Positions 26,940-39,967 of a stretch of 64,000 nt of DNA are shown here, piece by piece. Position numbers and translations under genes: made by a program. A model generated the notes under the pieces. It did not search any database, was not told where the DNA came from, and worked only from the letters and a program-made list of their open reading frames with translations. Source of the DNA: Hydractinia symbiolongicarpus (Eukaryota; Cnidaria; Hydrozoa; Anthoathecata; Hydractiniidae); assembly GCF_029227915.1 (NCBI RefSeq), contig NC_079885.1, forward strand, positions 2,666,001-2,730,000, written 5' to 3'. Every line of letters begins with the position of its first letter. The stretch's first letter is position 1.

Positions 26940-28094
26940 CTCATGCGTTTTAGTGGGGAAAAAATAATCTAAAAAATCGTTCGGGAAATGAGTTTACTCC
27001 CTGGGTACTTTCTTTGTATACTTTTGACTATACGGGCCAAGCCCGGGATTTACGGGAATTTGCGGGTTTTCGTTTGCCGTCGATTAAACTTCTTTTATTC
27101 AGCGTCTCATCAAAAATGAAAACATTTTTGAAAACTACAAGTCTTATGCGTTTTAGTGGTGAAAAAATAATTTAAAAAATCGTTCTGGAAATGAGTTTAC
27201 TCACAGGGTACTTTCTTTGTATACATTCGACTATACGGGCGAAGCCCGGGATTAACGGGAAATCGCAGGTTTTCGTTTGCCGGCGATTACACCTCTTTCA
27301 TTAAGCGTCTCATCAAAAGTGAAAACATTCTTGAAAACTACAAGTCTCATGCATTTTAGTGGTAAAAAAAAAATTTAAAAAATCATTCGGGAAATGAGTT
27401 TACTCCCTGGGTACTTTCTCTGTATACATTCGTCTACACGGGCCAAGCCCGGGATATAGGGGAAATCGCTGGTTTTCGTTTGCCGGCGATTAAACCTCTT
27501 TCATTAAGCGTCTCATCAAAAATGAAAACATTTTTGAAAACTACAACTTTCATGCGTTTTAGTGGTGAAAAAAATAATTTAAAAAATCGCTCGGGGAATG
27601 AGTTTACTCCCTGGGTACTTTCTTAGTATACTTTTGACTATACGGGGCGAGTCCGGGATTTACGGGAAATCGCGGGTTTTCGTTTGCCGGCGATTAAACT
27701 TCTCTTATTCAGCGTCCCATCAAAAATGAAAACATTTTTGAAAACTACAAGTCTCATGCGTTTTAGTGGTGAAAAAATAATATAAAAAATCGTTCAAGAA
27801 ATGAGTTTACTCCCTGGGTACTTTCTTTGTATACTTTTGACTATACCGGCCAAGCCCGGGATTTAGGGGAAATCGCTGGTTTTCGTTTGCCGGCGATTAA
27901 ACCTCTTTCATTAAGCGTCTCATCAAAAAAGAAAACATTTTTGAAAACTACAAGTCTCGTGCGTTTTAGTGGTGAAAAGATAATTTAAAAAATCGTTTTG
28001 GAAATGAGTTAACTCACAGGGTACTTTCTTTGTATACATTCGACTATACGGGCCAAGCCTGGGATTTACGGGAAATCGCGGGTTTTCGTTTGCC

Positions 28095-30621
28095 GGCGCT
28101 TAAACCACTTTCATTAAGCGTCTCATCAAAAATGGAAACATTTCTGAAAACTACAAGTCTCATGCGTTTTAGTGGTGAAAAAATAATATAAAAAATCGTT
28201 CAAGAAATGAGTTTACTCCCTGGGTACTTTCTTTGTATAATTTTGACTATACCGGCCAAGCCCGGGATTTACGGGAAATGGCGGGTTTTCGTTTGCCGGC
28301 GATTAACCTTCTTTTATTCAGTGTCTTATCAAAAATGAAAACATTTTTGAAAACTAAAAGTCTTATGCGTTTTAGTGGTGAAAAGATAATTTAAAAAATC
28401 GTTTTGGAAATGAGTTAACTCACAGGGTACTTTCTTTGTATACTTTTTACTATACGGGCCGAGTCAGGGATTTACGGGAAGTCGCAGGTTTTCGTTTGCC
28501 GGCGATTAAACTTCTTTTATACAGCGTCTCATCAAAAATGAAAACATTTTTAAAAACTACAAGTCTCATGGGCTTTAATGGTGAAATAATAATTTAAAAA
28601 ATCGTTCGGGAAATGAGTTTACACCCTGGGTACTTTCTTTGTATACTTTTAACTATACGGGCCGTGTCCGGGATTTACGGGAAATCGCAGGTTTTCGTTT
28701 GCCGGCGATTAAACCTCTTTCATTAAGCGTCTCATTAAAAATGAAAATATTTTTGAAAACTACAAGTCTCATTGGTTCTAGTGGTGCAGAAATAATTTGA
28801 AAAATCGTTCGGGAAATCAGTTTACTCCTTGGGTACTTTCTTTATATACATTCAACTATACGGGCCAAGCCCGGGATTTACGGGAAATCGCGGGTTTTCG
28901 TTTGCCGGCGATTAAACTTCTTTATTCAGCGTCTCATCAAAAATGAAAACAAGTTTAAAAACTACAAGTCTCATGCGTTTTAGTGGTGAAAAAACAATCT
29001 AAAAAATCGTTCGAGAAATGAGTTTACTCCCTGGGTACTTTCTTTGTATACTTTTGACTATACGGCCCAAGCCTGGGATTTACGGGAAATCGCGGGTTTT
29101 CGTTTGCCGGCGATTAAACTTCTTTTATTCAGCGTCTCATCAAAAATGAAAACATTTTTGAAAACTACAAGTCTTATGCGTTTTAGTGGTGAAAAAATAA
29201 TTTAAAAAATCGTTCTGGAAATGAGTTTACTCACAGGGTGCTTTCTTTGTATACATTCGACTATACGGACCAAGCCCAGGATTTACGGGAAATCGCGGCT
29301 TTTCGTTTGCCGGCGATTAAACCTCTTTCATTAAGCGTCTCATTAAAAATGAAAATATTTTTGAAAACTACAAGTCTCATTCGTTCTAGTGGTGCAGAAA
29401 TAATTTGAAAAATCGTTCGGGAAATCAGTTTACTCCTTGGGTACTTTCTTTATATACATTCAACTATACGGGCCAAGCCCGGGATTTACGGGAAATCGCG
29501 GGTTTTCGTTTGCCGGCGATTAAACTTCTTTATTCAGCGTCTCATCAAAAATGAAAACAAGTTTGAAAACTACAAGTCTCATGCGTTTTAGTGGTGAAAA
29601 AATAATCCTAAAAATCGTTCGAGAAATGAGTTTACTCCCTGGGTACTTTCTTTGTATACTTTTGACTATACGGCCCAAGCCTGGGATTTACGGGAAATCG
29701 CGGGTTTTCGTTTGCCGGCGATTAAACTTCTTTTATTCAGAGTCTCATCAAAAATGAAAACATTTTTGAAAACTACAAGTCTTATGCGTTTTAGTGGTGA
29801 AAAAATAATTTAAAAAATCGTTCTGGAAATGAGTTTACTCACAGGGTACTTTCTTTGTATACATTCGACTATACGGACCAAGCCCAGGATTTACGGGAAA
29901 TCGCGGCTTTTCGTTTGCCGGCGATTAAACCTCTTTCATTAAGCGTCTCATCAAAAATGAAAACATTTTTGAAAACTACAAGTCTCATGCATTTTAGTAG
30001 TGAAATAAAATTTAAAAAGTCATTCGGGAAATGAGTTTACTTCCTGGGTACTTTCTTTGTATACATTCGATTACACGGGCCAAGCCCGGCATTTAGGGGA
30101 AATCGCTGGTTTTCGTTTGCCGGCGATTAAACCTCTTTCATTAAGCGTCTCATCAAAAATGAAAACATTTTTGAAAACTACAAGTCTCATGCGTTTTAGC
30201 GGTGAAAAAATAATTTAAAATATCGCTCGGAAAATGAGTTTACTCCCTGGGTACTCTCTTTCTATACTTTTGAATATACGGCCGAGTCCGGGATTTACGG
30301 AAAATCGCGGGTTTTCGTTTGCCGGCGATTAAACTTCTTTTATTCAGCGTCCCATCAAAAATGAAAACATTTTTGAAAACTACAAGTCTCATGCGTTTTA
30401 GTGGTGAAAAAATAATGCCGGCGATTAAACTTCTTTTATTCAGCGTCTCAACAAAAAAGAAAACATTTTTGAAAACTACAAGTCTTATGCGTTTTAGTGG
30501 TGAAAAATAATTTAAAAAATCGTTCTGGAAATGAGTTTACACCCTGGGTACTTTCTTTGTATACTTTTAACTATACGGGCCGTGTCCGGGATTTACGGGA
30601 AGTCGCAGGTTTTCGTTTGCC
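28095..30621 (+). repeat. 2,527 bp tandem duplication, copy 1
   Basis: The unit holds 12 monomers plus one 96 bp truncated unit. tgtataattttgac at 28,234 recurs at 30,761, exactly 2,527 bp on. The junction to copy 2 lies in tttgccggcg near 30,622, where gccggcgatt switches to gccggcgctt. Confidence 0.9.
30321..30416 (+). repeat. Truncated 96 bp unit, no. 1
   Basis: The unit runs from gccggcgatt to the base before the next gccggcgatt, 96 bp instead of 203. About 107 bp is missing between ...gaaaaaataat and gccggcg, removing the A/T block, the gtatac segment and most of the GC core. The half before the junction has cagcgtcccatc. The half after it has aacaaaaaagaaaac, which breaks the dyad. Confidence 0.92.
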
Positions 30622-33148
30622 GGCGCTTAAACCACTTTCATTAAGCGTCTCATCAAAAATGGAAACATTTCTGAAAACTACAAGTCTCATGCGTTTTAGT
30701 TTTGAAAAAATAATATAAAAAATCGTTCAAGAAATGAGTTTACTCCCTGGGTACTTTCTTTGTATAATTTTGACTATACCGGCCAAGCCCGGGATTTACG
30801 GGAAATGGCGGGTTTTCGTTTGCCGGCGATTAACCTTCTTTTATTCAGTGTCTTATCAAAAATGAAAACATTTTTGAAAACTAAAAGTCTTATGCGTTTT
30901 AGTGGTGAAAAGATAATTTAAAAAATCGTTTTGGAAATGAGTTAACTCACAGGGTACTTTCTTTGTATACTTTTTACTATACGGGCCGAGTCAGGGATTT
31001 ACGGGAAGTCGCAGGTTTTCGTTTGCCGGCGATTAAACTTCTTTTATACAGCGTCTCATCAAAAATGAAAACATTTTTAAAAACTACAAGTCTCATGGGC
31101 TTTAATGGTGAAATAATAATTTAAAAAATCGTTCGGGAAATGAGTTTACACCCTGGGTACTTTCTTTGTATACTTTTAACTATACGGGCCGTGTCCGGGA
31201 TTTACGGGAAATCGCAGGTTTTCGTTTGCCGGCGATTAAACCTCTTTCATTAAGCGTCTCATTAAAAATGAAAATATTTTTGAAAACTACAAGTCTCATT
31301 GGTTCTAGTGGTGCAGAAATAATTTGAAAAATCGTTCGGGAAATCAGTTTACTCCTTGGGTACTTTCTTTATATACATTCAACTATACGGGCCAAGCCCG
31401 GGATTTACGGGAAATCGCGGGTTTTCGTTTGCCGGCGATTAAACTTCTTTATTCAGCGTCTCATCAAAAATGAAAACAAGTTTGAAAACTACAAGTCTCA
31501 TGCGTTTTAGTGGTGAAAAAACAATCTAAAAAATCGTTCGAGAAATGAGTTTACTCCCTGGGTACTTTCTTTGTATACTTTTGACTATACGGCCCAAGCC
31601 TGGGATTTACGGGAAATCGCGGGTTTTCGTTTGCCGGCGATTAAACTTCTTTTATTCAGCGTCTCATCAAAAATGAAAACATTTTTGAAAACTACAAGTC
31701 TTATGCGTTTTAGTGGTGAAAAAATAATTTAAAAAATCGTTCTGGAAATGAGTTTACTCACAGGGTGCTTTCTTTGTATACATTCGACTATACGGACCAA
31801 GCCCAGGATTTACGGGAAATCGCGGCTTTTCGTTTGCCGGCGATTAAACCTCTTTCATTAAGCGTCTCATTAAAAATGAAAATATTTTTGAAAACTACAA
31901 GTCTCATTCGTTCTAGTGGTGCAGAAATAATTTGAAAAATCGTTCGGGAAATCAGTTTACTCCTTGGGTACTTTCTTTATATACATTCAACTATACGGGC
32001 CAAGCCCGGGATTTACGGGAAATCGCGGGTTTTCGTTTGCCGGCGATTAAACTTCTTTATTCAGCGTCTCATCAAAAATGAAAACAAGTTTGAAAACTAC
32101 AAGTCTCATGCGTTTTAGTGGTGAAAAAATAATCTAAAAAATCGTTCGAGAAATGAGTTTACTCCCTGGGTACTTTCTTTGTATACTTTTGACTATACGG
32201 CCCAAGCCTGGGATTTACGGGAAATCGCGGGTTTTCGTTTGCCGGCGATTAAACTTCTTTTATTCAGAGTCTCATCAAAAATGAAAACATTTTTGAAAAC
32301 TACAAGTCTTATGCGTTTTAGTGGTGAAAAAATAATTTAAAAAATCGTTCTGGAAATGAGTTTACTCACAGGGTACTTTCTTTGTATACATTCGACTATA
32401 CGGACCAAGCCCAGGATTTACGGGAAATCGCGGCTTTTCGTTTGCCGGCGATTAAACCTCTTTCATTAAGCGTCTCATCAAAAATGAAAACATTTTTGAA
32501 AACTACAAGTCTCATGCATTTTAGTAGTGAAATAAAATTTAAAAAGTCATTCGGGAAATGAGTTTACTTCCTGGGTACTTTCTTTGTATACATTCGATTA
32601 CACGGGCCAAGCCCGGCATTTAGGGGAAATCGCTGGTTTTCGTTTGCCGGCGATTAAACCTCTTTCATTAAGCGTCTCATCAAAAATGAAAACATTTTTG
32701 AAAACTACAAGTCTCATGCGTTTTAGCGGTGAAAAAATAATTTAAAATATCGCTCGGAAAATGAGTTTACTCCCTGGGTACTCTCTTTCTATACTTTTGA
32801 CTATACGGCCGAGTCCGGGATTTACGGAAAATCGCGGGTTTTCGTTTGCCGGCGATTAAACTTCTTTTATTCAGCGTCCCATCAAAAATGAAAACATTTT
32901 TGAAAACTACAAGTCTCATGCGTTTTAGTGGTGAAAAAATAATGCCGGCGATTAAACTTCTTTTATTCAGCGTCTCAACAAAAAAGAAAACATTTTTGAA
33001 AACTACAAGTCTTATGCGTTTTAGTGGTGAAAAATAATTTAAAAAATCGTTCTGGAAATGAGTTTACACCCTGGGTACTTTCTTTGTATACTTTTAACTA
33101 TACGGGCCGTGTCCGGGATTTACGGGAAGTCGCAGGTTTTCGTTTGCC
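30622..33148 (+). repeat. 2,527 bp tandem duplication, copy 2
   Basis: This copy is nearly identical to 28,095-30,621. Differences noticed are few: gttttagttttg for gttttagtggtg near 30,697, aagtttgaaaac for aagtttaaaaac near 31,478, and gactatacggcc for gaatatacggcc near 32,799. Confidence 0.9.
32848..32943 (+). repeat. Truncated 96 bp unit, no. 2
   Basis: Counterpart of the 30,321 unit in the second 2,527 bp copy. The junction aataatgccgg starts at 32,938. Confidence 0.92.
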
Positions 33149-34261
33149 GGCGATTAAACTTCTTTTATACAGCGTCTCATCAAAAATGAAAACATTTTTA
33201 AAAACTACAAGTCTCATGGGCTTTAATGATGAAATAATAATTTAAAAAATCGTTCGGGAAATGAGTTTACACCCTGGGTACTTTCTTTGTATACTTTTAA
33301 CTATACGGGCCGTGTCCGGGATTTACGGGAAATCGCAGGTTTTCGTTTGCCGGCGATTAAACCTCTTTCATTAAGCGTCTCATTAAAAATGAAAATATTT
33401 TTGAAAACTACAAGTCTCATTCGTTCTAGTGGTGCAGAAATAATTTGAAAAATCGTTCGGGAAATCAGTTTACTCCTTGGGTACTTTCTTTATATACATT
33501 CAACTATACGGGCCAAGCCCGGGATTTACGGGAAATCGCGGGTTTTCGTTTGCCGGCGATTAAACTTCTTTTATTCAGCGTCTCATCAAAAATGAAAACA
33601 AGTTTGAAAACTACAAGTCTCATGCGTTTTAGTGGTGAAAAAATAATCTAAAAAGTCGTTCGGGAAATGAGTTTACTCCCTGGGTACTTTCTTTGTATAC
33701 TTTTGACTATACGGGCCAAGCCCGGGATTTACGGGAAATCGCGGGTTTTCGTTTGCCGGCGAATAAACTTCTTTTATTCAACGTCTCATCAAAAATGAAA
33801 ACATTTTTGAAAACTGCAAGTCTTATGCGTTTTAGTGGTGAAAAAATAATTTAAAAAATCGTTCGGGAAATCAGTTTACTCCTTGGGTACTTTCTTTATA
33901 TACATTCAACTATACGGGCCAAGCCCGGGATTTAATGGAAATCGCGGGTTTTCGTTTGCCGGCGATTAAACTTCTTTATTCAGCGTCTCATCAAAAATGA
34001 AAACAAGTTTGAAAACTACAAGTCTCATGCCTTTTAGTGGTGAAAAAATAATTTAAAAAATCGTTCGGGAAATCAGTTTACTCCCTGGGTACTTTCTTTG
34101 TATACTTTTGACTATACGGCCCAAGCCTGGGATTTACGGGAAATCGCGGGTTTTCGTTTGCCGGCGATTAAACTTCTTTTATTCAGCGTCTCATCAAAAA
34201 TGAAAACACTTTTGAAAACTACAAGTCTTATGCGTTTTAGTGGTGAAAAAATAATTTAAAA

Positions 34262-35039
34262 AATCGTTCTGGAAATGAGTTTACTCACAGGGTACTTTCT
34301 TTGTATACATTCGACTATACGGACCAAGCCCAGGATTTACGGGAAATCGCGGCTTTTCGTTTGCCGGCGATTAAACCTCTTTCATTAAGCGTCTCATCAA
34401 AAATGAAAACATTTTTGAAAACTACAAGTCTCATGCATTTTAGTTGTGAAAAAAAATTTAAAAAGTCATTCGGGAAATGAGTTTACTTCCTGGGTACTTT
34501 CTTTGTATACATTCGATTACACGGGCCAAGCCCGGCATTTAGGGGAAATCGCTGGTTTTCGTTTGCCGGCGATTAAACCACTTTCATTAAGCGTCTCATC
34601 AAAAATGAAAACATTTTTGAAAACTACAAGTCTCATGCGTTTTAGCGGTGAAAAAATAATTTAAAAAATCGCTCGGGAAATGAGTTTACTCCCTGGGTAC
34701 TTTCTTTCTATACTTTTGACTATACGGCCGAGTCCGGGATTTACAGAAAGTCGCGGGTTTTCGTTTGCCGGCGATTAAACTTCTTTTATTCAGCGTCCCA
34801 TCAAAAATGAAAACATTTTTGAAAACTACAAGTCTCATGCGTTTTAGTGGTGAAAAAATAATGCCGGCGATTAAACTTCTTTTATTCAGCGTCTCATCAA
34901 AAAAGAAAACATTTTTGAAAACTACAAGTCTTATGCGTTTTAGTGGTGAAAAATAATTTAAAAAATCGTTCTGGAAATGAGTTTACTCACAGGATACTAC
35001 AAGTCTCATGCGATTTAGTGGTGAAAAGATAATTTAAAA
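34262..35039 (+). repeat. 778 bp HOR with both truncated units, copy 1
   Basis: The unit comprises about three full monomers plus one 96 bp and one 76 bp unit. Markers cttcctgggtac, attcgattacacgggcc and cggcatttagggg recur at +778 bp. Confidence 0.82.
34767..34862 (+). repeat. Truncated 96 bp unit, no. 3
   Basis: The junction aataatgccgg starts at 34,857. It is followed about 100 bp later by a 76 bp truncated unit, the first such pairing in the window. Confidence 0.92.
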
Positions 35040-35040
35040 A
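34965..35040 (+). repeat. Truncated 76 bp unit, no. 1
   Basis: Successive atcgttctgg landmarks are 76 bp apart instead of 203. About 127 bp is deleted between ctcacaggatact and acaagtctcatg, taking out gtatac, the whole GC core and the dyad. The breakpoint shows 3 bp microhomology (act is shared by gtactttc and aaactaca). Confidence 0.92.
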
Positions 35041-35817
35041 ATCGTTCTGGAAATGAGTTTACTCACAGGGTACTTTCTTTGTATACATTCGACTACACGG
35101 GCCAAGCCCGGGATTTAGGGGAAATCGCTGGTTTTCGTTTGCCGGCGATTAAACCTCTTTCATTAAGCGTCTCATCAAAAATAAAAACATTTTTGAAAAC
35201 TACAAGTCTCATGCATTTAAGTGGTGAAAAAAAATTTAAAAAGTCATTCGGGAAATGAGTTTACTTCCTGGGTACTTTCTTTGTATACATTCGATTACAC
35301 GGGCCAAGCCCGGCATTTAGGGGAAATCGCTGGTTTTCGTTTGCCGGCGATTAAACCTCTTTCATTAAGCGTCTCATCAAAAATGAAAACATTTTTGAAA
35401 ACTACAAGTCTCATGCGTTTTAGCGGTGAAAAAATAATTTAAAAAATCGCTCGGGAAATGAGTTTACTCCCTGGGTACTTTCTTTCTATACTTTTGACTA
35501 TACGGCCGAGTCCGGGATTTACGGAAAATCGCGGGTTTTCGTTTGCCGGCGATTAAATTTCTTTTATTCAGCGTCCCATCAAAAATGAAAACATTTTTGA
35601 AAACTACAAGTCTCATGCGTTTTAGTGGTGAAAAAATAATGCCGGCGATTAAACTTCTTTTAATCAGCGTCTCATCAAAAAAGAAAACATTTTTGAAAAC
35701 TACAAGTCTTATGCGTTTTAGTGGTGAAAAATAATTTAAAAAATCGTTCTGGAAATGAGTTTACTCACAGGGTACTACAAGTCTCATGCGATTTAGTGGT
35801 GAAAAGATAATTTAAAA
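35040..35817 (+). repeat. 778 bp HOR with both truncated units, copy 2
   Basis: This copies 34,262-35,039. The first monomer differs more than the rest (cgactacacgggcc for cgactatacggacc), so the true left edge may lie nearer 35,200. Confidence 0.78.
35545..35640 (+). repeat. Truncated 96 bp unit, no. 4
   Basis: The junction starts at 35,635. It is the 778 bp counterpart of unit no. 3, with gattaaatttc and ttttaatcagcg as private changes. Confidence 0.92.
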
Positions 35818-35818
35818 A
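35743..35818 (+). repeat. Truncated 76 bp unit, no. 2
   Basis: Same junction, but reading agggtactacaag where most other copies read aggatactacaag. It keeps the majority ggg before tac and may represent the ancestral form of the junction. Confidence 0.9.
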
Positions 35819-36728
35819 ATCGTTCTGGAAATGAGTTTACTCACAGGGTACTTTCTTTGTATACATTCGACTACACGGGCCAAGCCCGGGATTTAGGGGA
35901 AATCGCTGGTTTTCGTTTGCCGGCGATTAAACTTCTTTTATTCAGCGTCCCATCAAAAATGAAAACATTTTTGAAAACTACAAGTCTCATCCGTTTTAGT
36001 GGTGAAAAAATAATATAAAAAATCGTTCGGGAAATAAGTTTACTCCCTGGGTACTTTCTTTGTATACTTTTGACTATACCGGCCAAGCCCGGGATTTACA
36101 GGAAATGGCGGGTTTTCGTTTGCCGGCGATTAAACTTCTTTTATTCAGTGTCTCATCAAAAATGAAAACATTTTTGAAAACTACAAGTCTCATGCGTTTT
36201 AGTGGTGAAAAGATAATTTAAAAAATCGTTTTGGAAATGAGTTAACTCACAGGGTACTTTCTTTGTATACATTCGACTATACGGGCCAAGCCCGGGATTT
36301 ACGGGAAATCGCGGGTTTTCGTTTGCCGGCGATTAAACTTCTTTATTCAGCGTCTCATCAAAAATGAAAACAAGTTTGAAAACTACAAGTCTCATGCGTT
36401 TTAGTGGTAAAAAAATAATCTAAAAAATCGTTCGAGAAATGAGCTTACTCCCTGGGTACTTTCTTTGTATACTTTTGACTATACGGCCCAAGCCTGGGAT
36501 TTACGGGAAATCGCGGGTTTTCGTTTGCCGGCGATTAAACTTCCTTTATTCAGCGTCTCATCCAAAATGAAAACAATTTTGAAAACTACAAGTCTCATGC
36601 GTTTTAGCGGTGAAAAAATAAATTAAAAAATCGCTCGGGAAATGAGTTTACTCCCTGGGTACTTTCTTTCTATACTTTTGACTATACGGCCGATTCCGGG
36701 ATTTACGGAAAATCGCGGGTTTTCGTTT

Positions 36729-36824
36729 GCCGGCGATTAAACTTCTTTTATTCAGCGTCCCATCAAAAATGAAAACATTTTTGAAAACTACAAGTCTCAT
36801 GCGTTTTAGTGGTGAAAAAATAAT
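36729..36824 (+). repeat. Truncated 96 bp unit, no. 5
   Basis: The junction starts at 36,819. Downstream of it the sequence is ctcatccaaaatgaaaac, unlike the aaaaaagaaaac seen after most other junctions, so this right flank has a different history. Confidence 0.92.
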
Positions 36825-37026
36825 GCCGGCGATTAAACTTCTTTTATTCAGCGTCTCATCCAAAATGAAAACATTTTTGAAAACTACAAGTCTCATGCGT
36901 TTTAGCGGTGAAAAAATAATTTAAAAAATCGCTCGGGAAATGAGTTTACTCCCTGGGTACTTTCTTTCTATACTTTTGACTATACGGCCGAGTCCGGGAT
37001 TTACGGAAAATCGCGGGTTTTCGTTT

Positions 37027-37122
37027 GCAGGCGATTAAACTTCTTTTATTCAGCGTCCCATCAAAAATGAAAACATTTTTGAAAACTACAAGTCTCATTC
37101 GTTTTAGTGGTGAAAAAATAAT
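37027..37122 (+). repeat. Truncated 96 bp unit, no. 6
   Basis: It begins gcaggcgatt instead of gccggcgatt, so it has lost the GCCGGC palindrome. The junction starts at 37,117. It lies 298 bp after unit no. 5. Confidence 0.92.
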
Positions 37123-37224
37123 GCCGGCGATTAAACTTCTTTTATTCAGCGTCTCATCAAAAAAGAAAACATTTTTGAAAACTACAAGTCTCGTGCGTTT
37201 TAGTGGTGAAAAATAATTTAAAAA

Positions 37225-37300
37225 ATCGTTCTGGAAATGAGTTTACTCACAGGATACTACAAGTCTCATGCGATTTAGTGGTGAAAAGATAATTTAAAAA
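37225..37300 (+). repeat. Truncated 76 bp unit, no. 3
   Basis: The junction aggatactac is at 37,251, within the left 1,482 bp copy. Confidence 0.92.
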
Positions 37301-38210
37301 ATCGTTCTGGAAATGAGTTTACTCACAGGGTACTTTCTTTGTATACATTCGACTACACGGGCCAAGCCCGGGATTTAGGGGAAATCGCTGGTTTTCGTTT
37401 GCCGGCGATTAAACCTCTTTCATTAAGCGTCTCATCAAAAATGAAAACATTTTTGAAAACTACAAGTCTCGTGCGTTTTAGTGGTGAAAAAATAATTTAA
37501 AAAATAGTTCGGGAAATGAGTTTACTCCCTGGGTACTTTCTTAGTATACTTTTGACTATACTGGGCGAGTCCGGCATTTACGGGAAATTGCGGGTTTTCG
37601 TTTGCCGGCGATTAAACTTCTTTTATTCAGCGTCCCATTAAAAATGAAAACATTTTTGAAAACTACAAGTCGCATCCGTTTTAGTGGTGAAAAGATAATT
37701 TAAAAAATCGTTTTGGAAATGAGTTAACTCACAGGGTACTTTCTTTGTATACATTCGACTATACGGGCCAAGCCCGGGATTTACGGGAAATCGCGGGTTT
37801 TCGTTTGCCGGCGATTAAACTTCTTTATTCAGCGTCTCATCAAAAATGAAAACAAGTTTGAAAACTACAAGTCTCATGCGTTTTAGTGGTAAAAAAATAA
37901 TCTAAAAAATCGTTCGAGAAATGAGCTTACTCCCTGGGTACTTTCTTTGTATACTTTTGACTATACGGCCCAAGCCTGGGATTTACGGGAAATCGCGGGT
38001 TTTCGTTTGCCGGCGATTAAACTTCCTTTATTCAGCGTCTCATCCAAAATGAAAACAATTTTGAAAACTACAAGTCTCATGCGTTTTAGCGGTGAAAAAA
38101 TAAATTAAAAAATCGCTCGGGAAATGAGTTTACTCCCTGGGTACTTTCTTTCTATACTTTTGACTATACGGCCGATTCCGGGATTTACGGAAAATCGCCG
38201 GTTTTCGTTT

Positions 38211-38306
38211 GCCGGCGATTAAACTTCTTTTATTCAGCGTCCCATCAAAAATGAAAACATTTTTGAAAACTACAAGTCTCATGCGTTTTAGTGGTGAAAA
38301 AATAAT
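38211..38306 (+). repeat. Truncated 96 bp unit, no. 7
   Basis: This is the 1,482 bp counterpart of unit no. 5, with the same ctcatccaaaatg right flank. The junction starts at 38,301. Confidence 0.92.
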
Positions 38307-38508
38307 GCCGGCGATTAAACTTCTTTTATTCAGCGTCTCATCCAAAATGAAAACATTTTTGAAAACTACAAGTCTCATGCGTTTTAGCGGTGAAAAAATA
38401 ATTTAAAAAATCGCTCGGGAAATGAGTTTACTCCCTGGGTACTTTCTTTCTATACTTTTGACTATACGGCCGAGTCCGGGATTTACGGAAAATCGCGGGT
38501 TTTCGTTT

Positions 38509-38604
38509 GCAGGCGATTAAACTTCTTTTATTCAGCGTCCCATCAAAAATGAAAACATTTTTGAAAACTACAAGTCTCATTCGTTTTAGTGGTGAAAAAA
38601 TAAT
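38509..38604 (+). repeat. Truncated 96 bp unit, no. 8
   Basis: This is the 1,482 bp counterpart of unit no. 6 and shares its gcaggcgatt start. The junction starts at 38,599. Confidence 0.92.
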
Positions 38605-38706
38605 GCCGGCGATTAAACTTCTTTTATTCAGCGTCTCATCAAAAAAGAAAACATTTTTGAAAACTACAAGTCTCGTGCGTTTTAGTGGTGAAAAATAATT
38701 TAAAAA

Positions 38707-38782
38707 ATCGTTCTGGAAATGAGTTTACTCACAGGATACTACAAGTCTCATGCGATTTAGTGGTGAAAAGATAATTTAAAAA
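38707..38782 (+). repeat. Truncated 76 bp unit, no. 4
   Basis: The junction is at 38,733, 1,482 bp after unit no. 3. Confidence 0.92.
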
Positions 38783-39692
38783 ATCGTTCTGGAAATGAGT
38801 TTACTCACAGGGTACTTTCTTTGTATACATTCGACTACACGGGCCAAGCCCGGGATTTAGGGGAAATCGCTGGTTTTCGTTTGCCGGCGATTAAACCTCT
38901 TTCATTAAGCGTCTCATCAAAAATGAAAACATTTTTGAAAACTACAAGTCTCGTGCGTTTTAGTGGTGAAAAAATAATTTAAAAAATAGTTCGGGAAATG
39001 AGTTTACTCCCTGGGTACTTTCTTAGTATACTTTTGACTATACTGGGCGAGTCCGGCATTTACGGGAAATCGCGGGTTTTCGTTTGCCGGCGATTAAACT
39101 TCTTTTATTCAGCGTCCCATTAAAAATGAAAACATTTTTCAAAACTACAAGTCGCATCCGTTTTAGTGGTGAAAAAATAATATAAAAAATCGTTCGGGAA
39201 ATGAGTTTACTCCCTGGGTACTTTCTTTGTATACTTTTGACTATACCGGCCAAGCCCGGGATTTACAGGAAATGGCGGGTTTTCGTTTGCCGGCGATTAA
39301 ACTTCTTTTATTCAGTGTCTCATCAAAAATGAAAACATTTTTGAAAACTACAAGTCTCATGCGTTTTAGTGGTGAAAAGATAATTTAAAAAATCGTTTTG
39401 GAAATGAGTTAACTCACAGGGTACTTTCTTTGTATACATTCGACTATACGGGCCAAGCTCGGGATTTACGGGAAATCGCGGGTTTTCGTTTGCCGGCGAT
39501 TAAACTTCTTTATTCAGCGTCTCATCAAAAATGAAAACAAGTTTGAAAACTACAAGTCTCATGCGTTTTAGTGGTGAAAAAATAATCTAAAAAATCGTTC
39601 GAGAAATGAGTTTACTCCCTGGGTACTTTCTTTGTATACTTTTGACTATACGGCCGAGTCCGGGATTTACGGAAAATCGCGGGTTTTCGTTT

Positions 39693-39788
39693 GCCGGCGA
39701 TTAAACTTCTTTTATTCAGCGTCCCATCAAAAATGAAAACATTTTTAAAAACTACAAGTCTCATGCGTTTTAGTGGTGAAAAAATAAT
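39693..39788 (+). repeat. Truncated 96 bp unit, no. 9
   Basis: The junction starts at 39,783. The left half has catttttaaaaac in place of catttttgaaaac. Confidence 0.92.
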
Positions 39789-39891
39789 GCCGGCGATTAA
39801 ACTTCTTTTATTCAGCGTCTCATCAAAAAAGAAAACATTTTTGAAAACTACAAGTCTTATGCGTTTTAGTGGTGAAAAAATAATTTAAAAA

Positions 39892-39967
39892 ATTGTTCTG
39901 GAAATGAGTTTACTCACAGGATACTGCAAGTCTCATGCAATTTAGTGGTGAAAAGATAATTTAAAAA
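39892..39967 (+). repeat. Truncated 76 bp unit, no. 5
   Basis: The junction at 39,918 reads aggatactgcaag, followed by catgcaatttag. Confidence 0.9.

Larger units (their letters stand above)
36215..37696 (+). repeat. 1,482 bp HOR, copy 1
   Basis: The unit contains six full monomers, two 96 bp units and one 76 bp unit. Markers include gagcttactccc, gaaaacaattttg, ggccgattccggg and gtcgcatccg. It is followed directly by copy 2. Confidence 0.9.
37697..39172 (+). repeat. 1,482 bp HOR, copy 2
   Basis: All landmarks of copy 1 recur at +1,482. About three differences were noticed: aatcgccgg for aatcgcggg, gaaatcgcggg for gaaattgcggg, and tttttcaaaac for tttttgaaaac. Confidence 0.9.

Noticed and set aside
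36648-36924. Transposon or foreign insertion at places where the 203 bp period breaks
   Set aside because: The period breaks are internal deletions producing 96 and 76 bp units. All bases on both sides are satellite, with no terminal repeats or target-site duplications.
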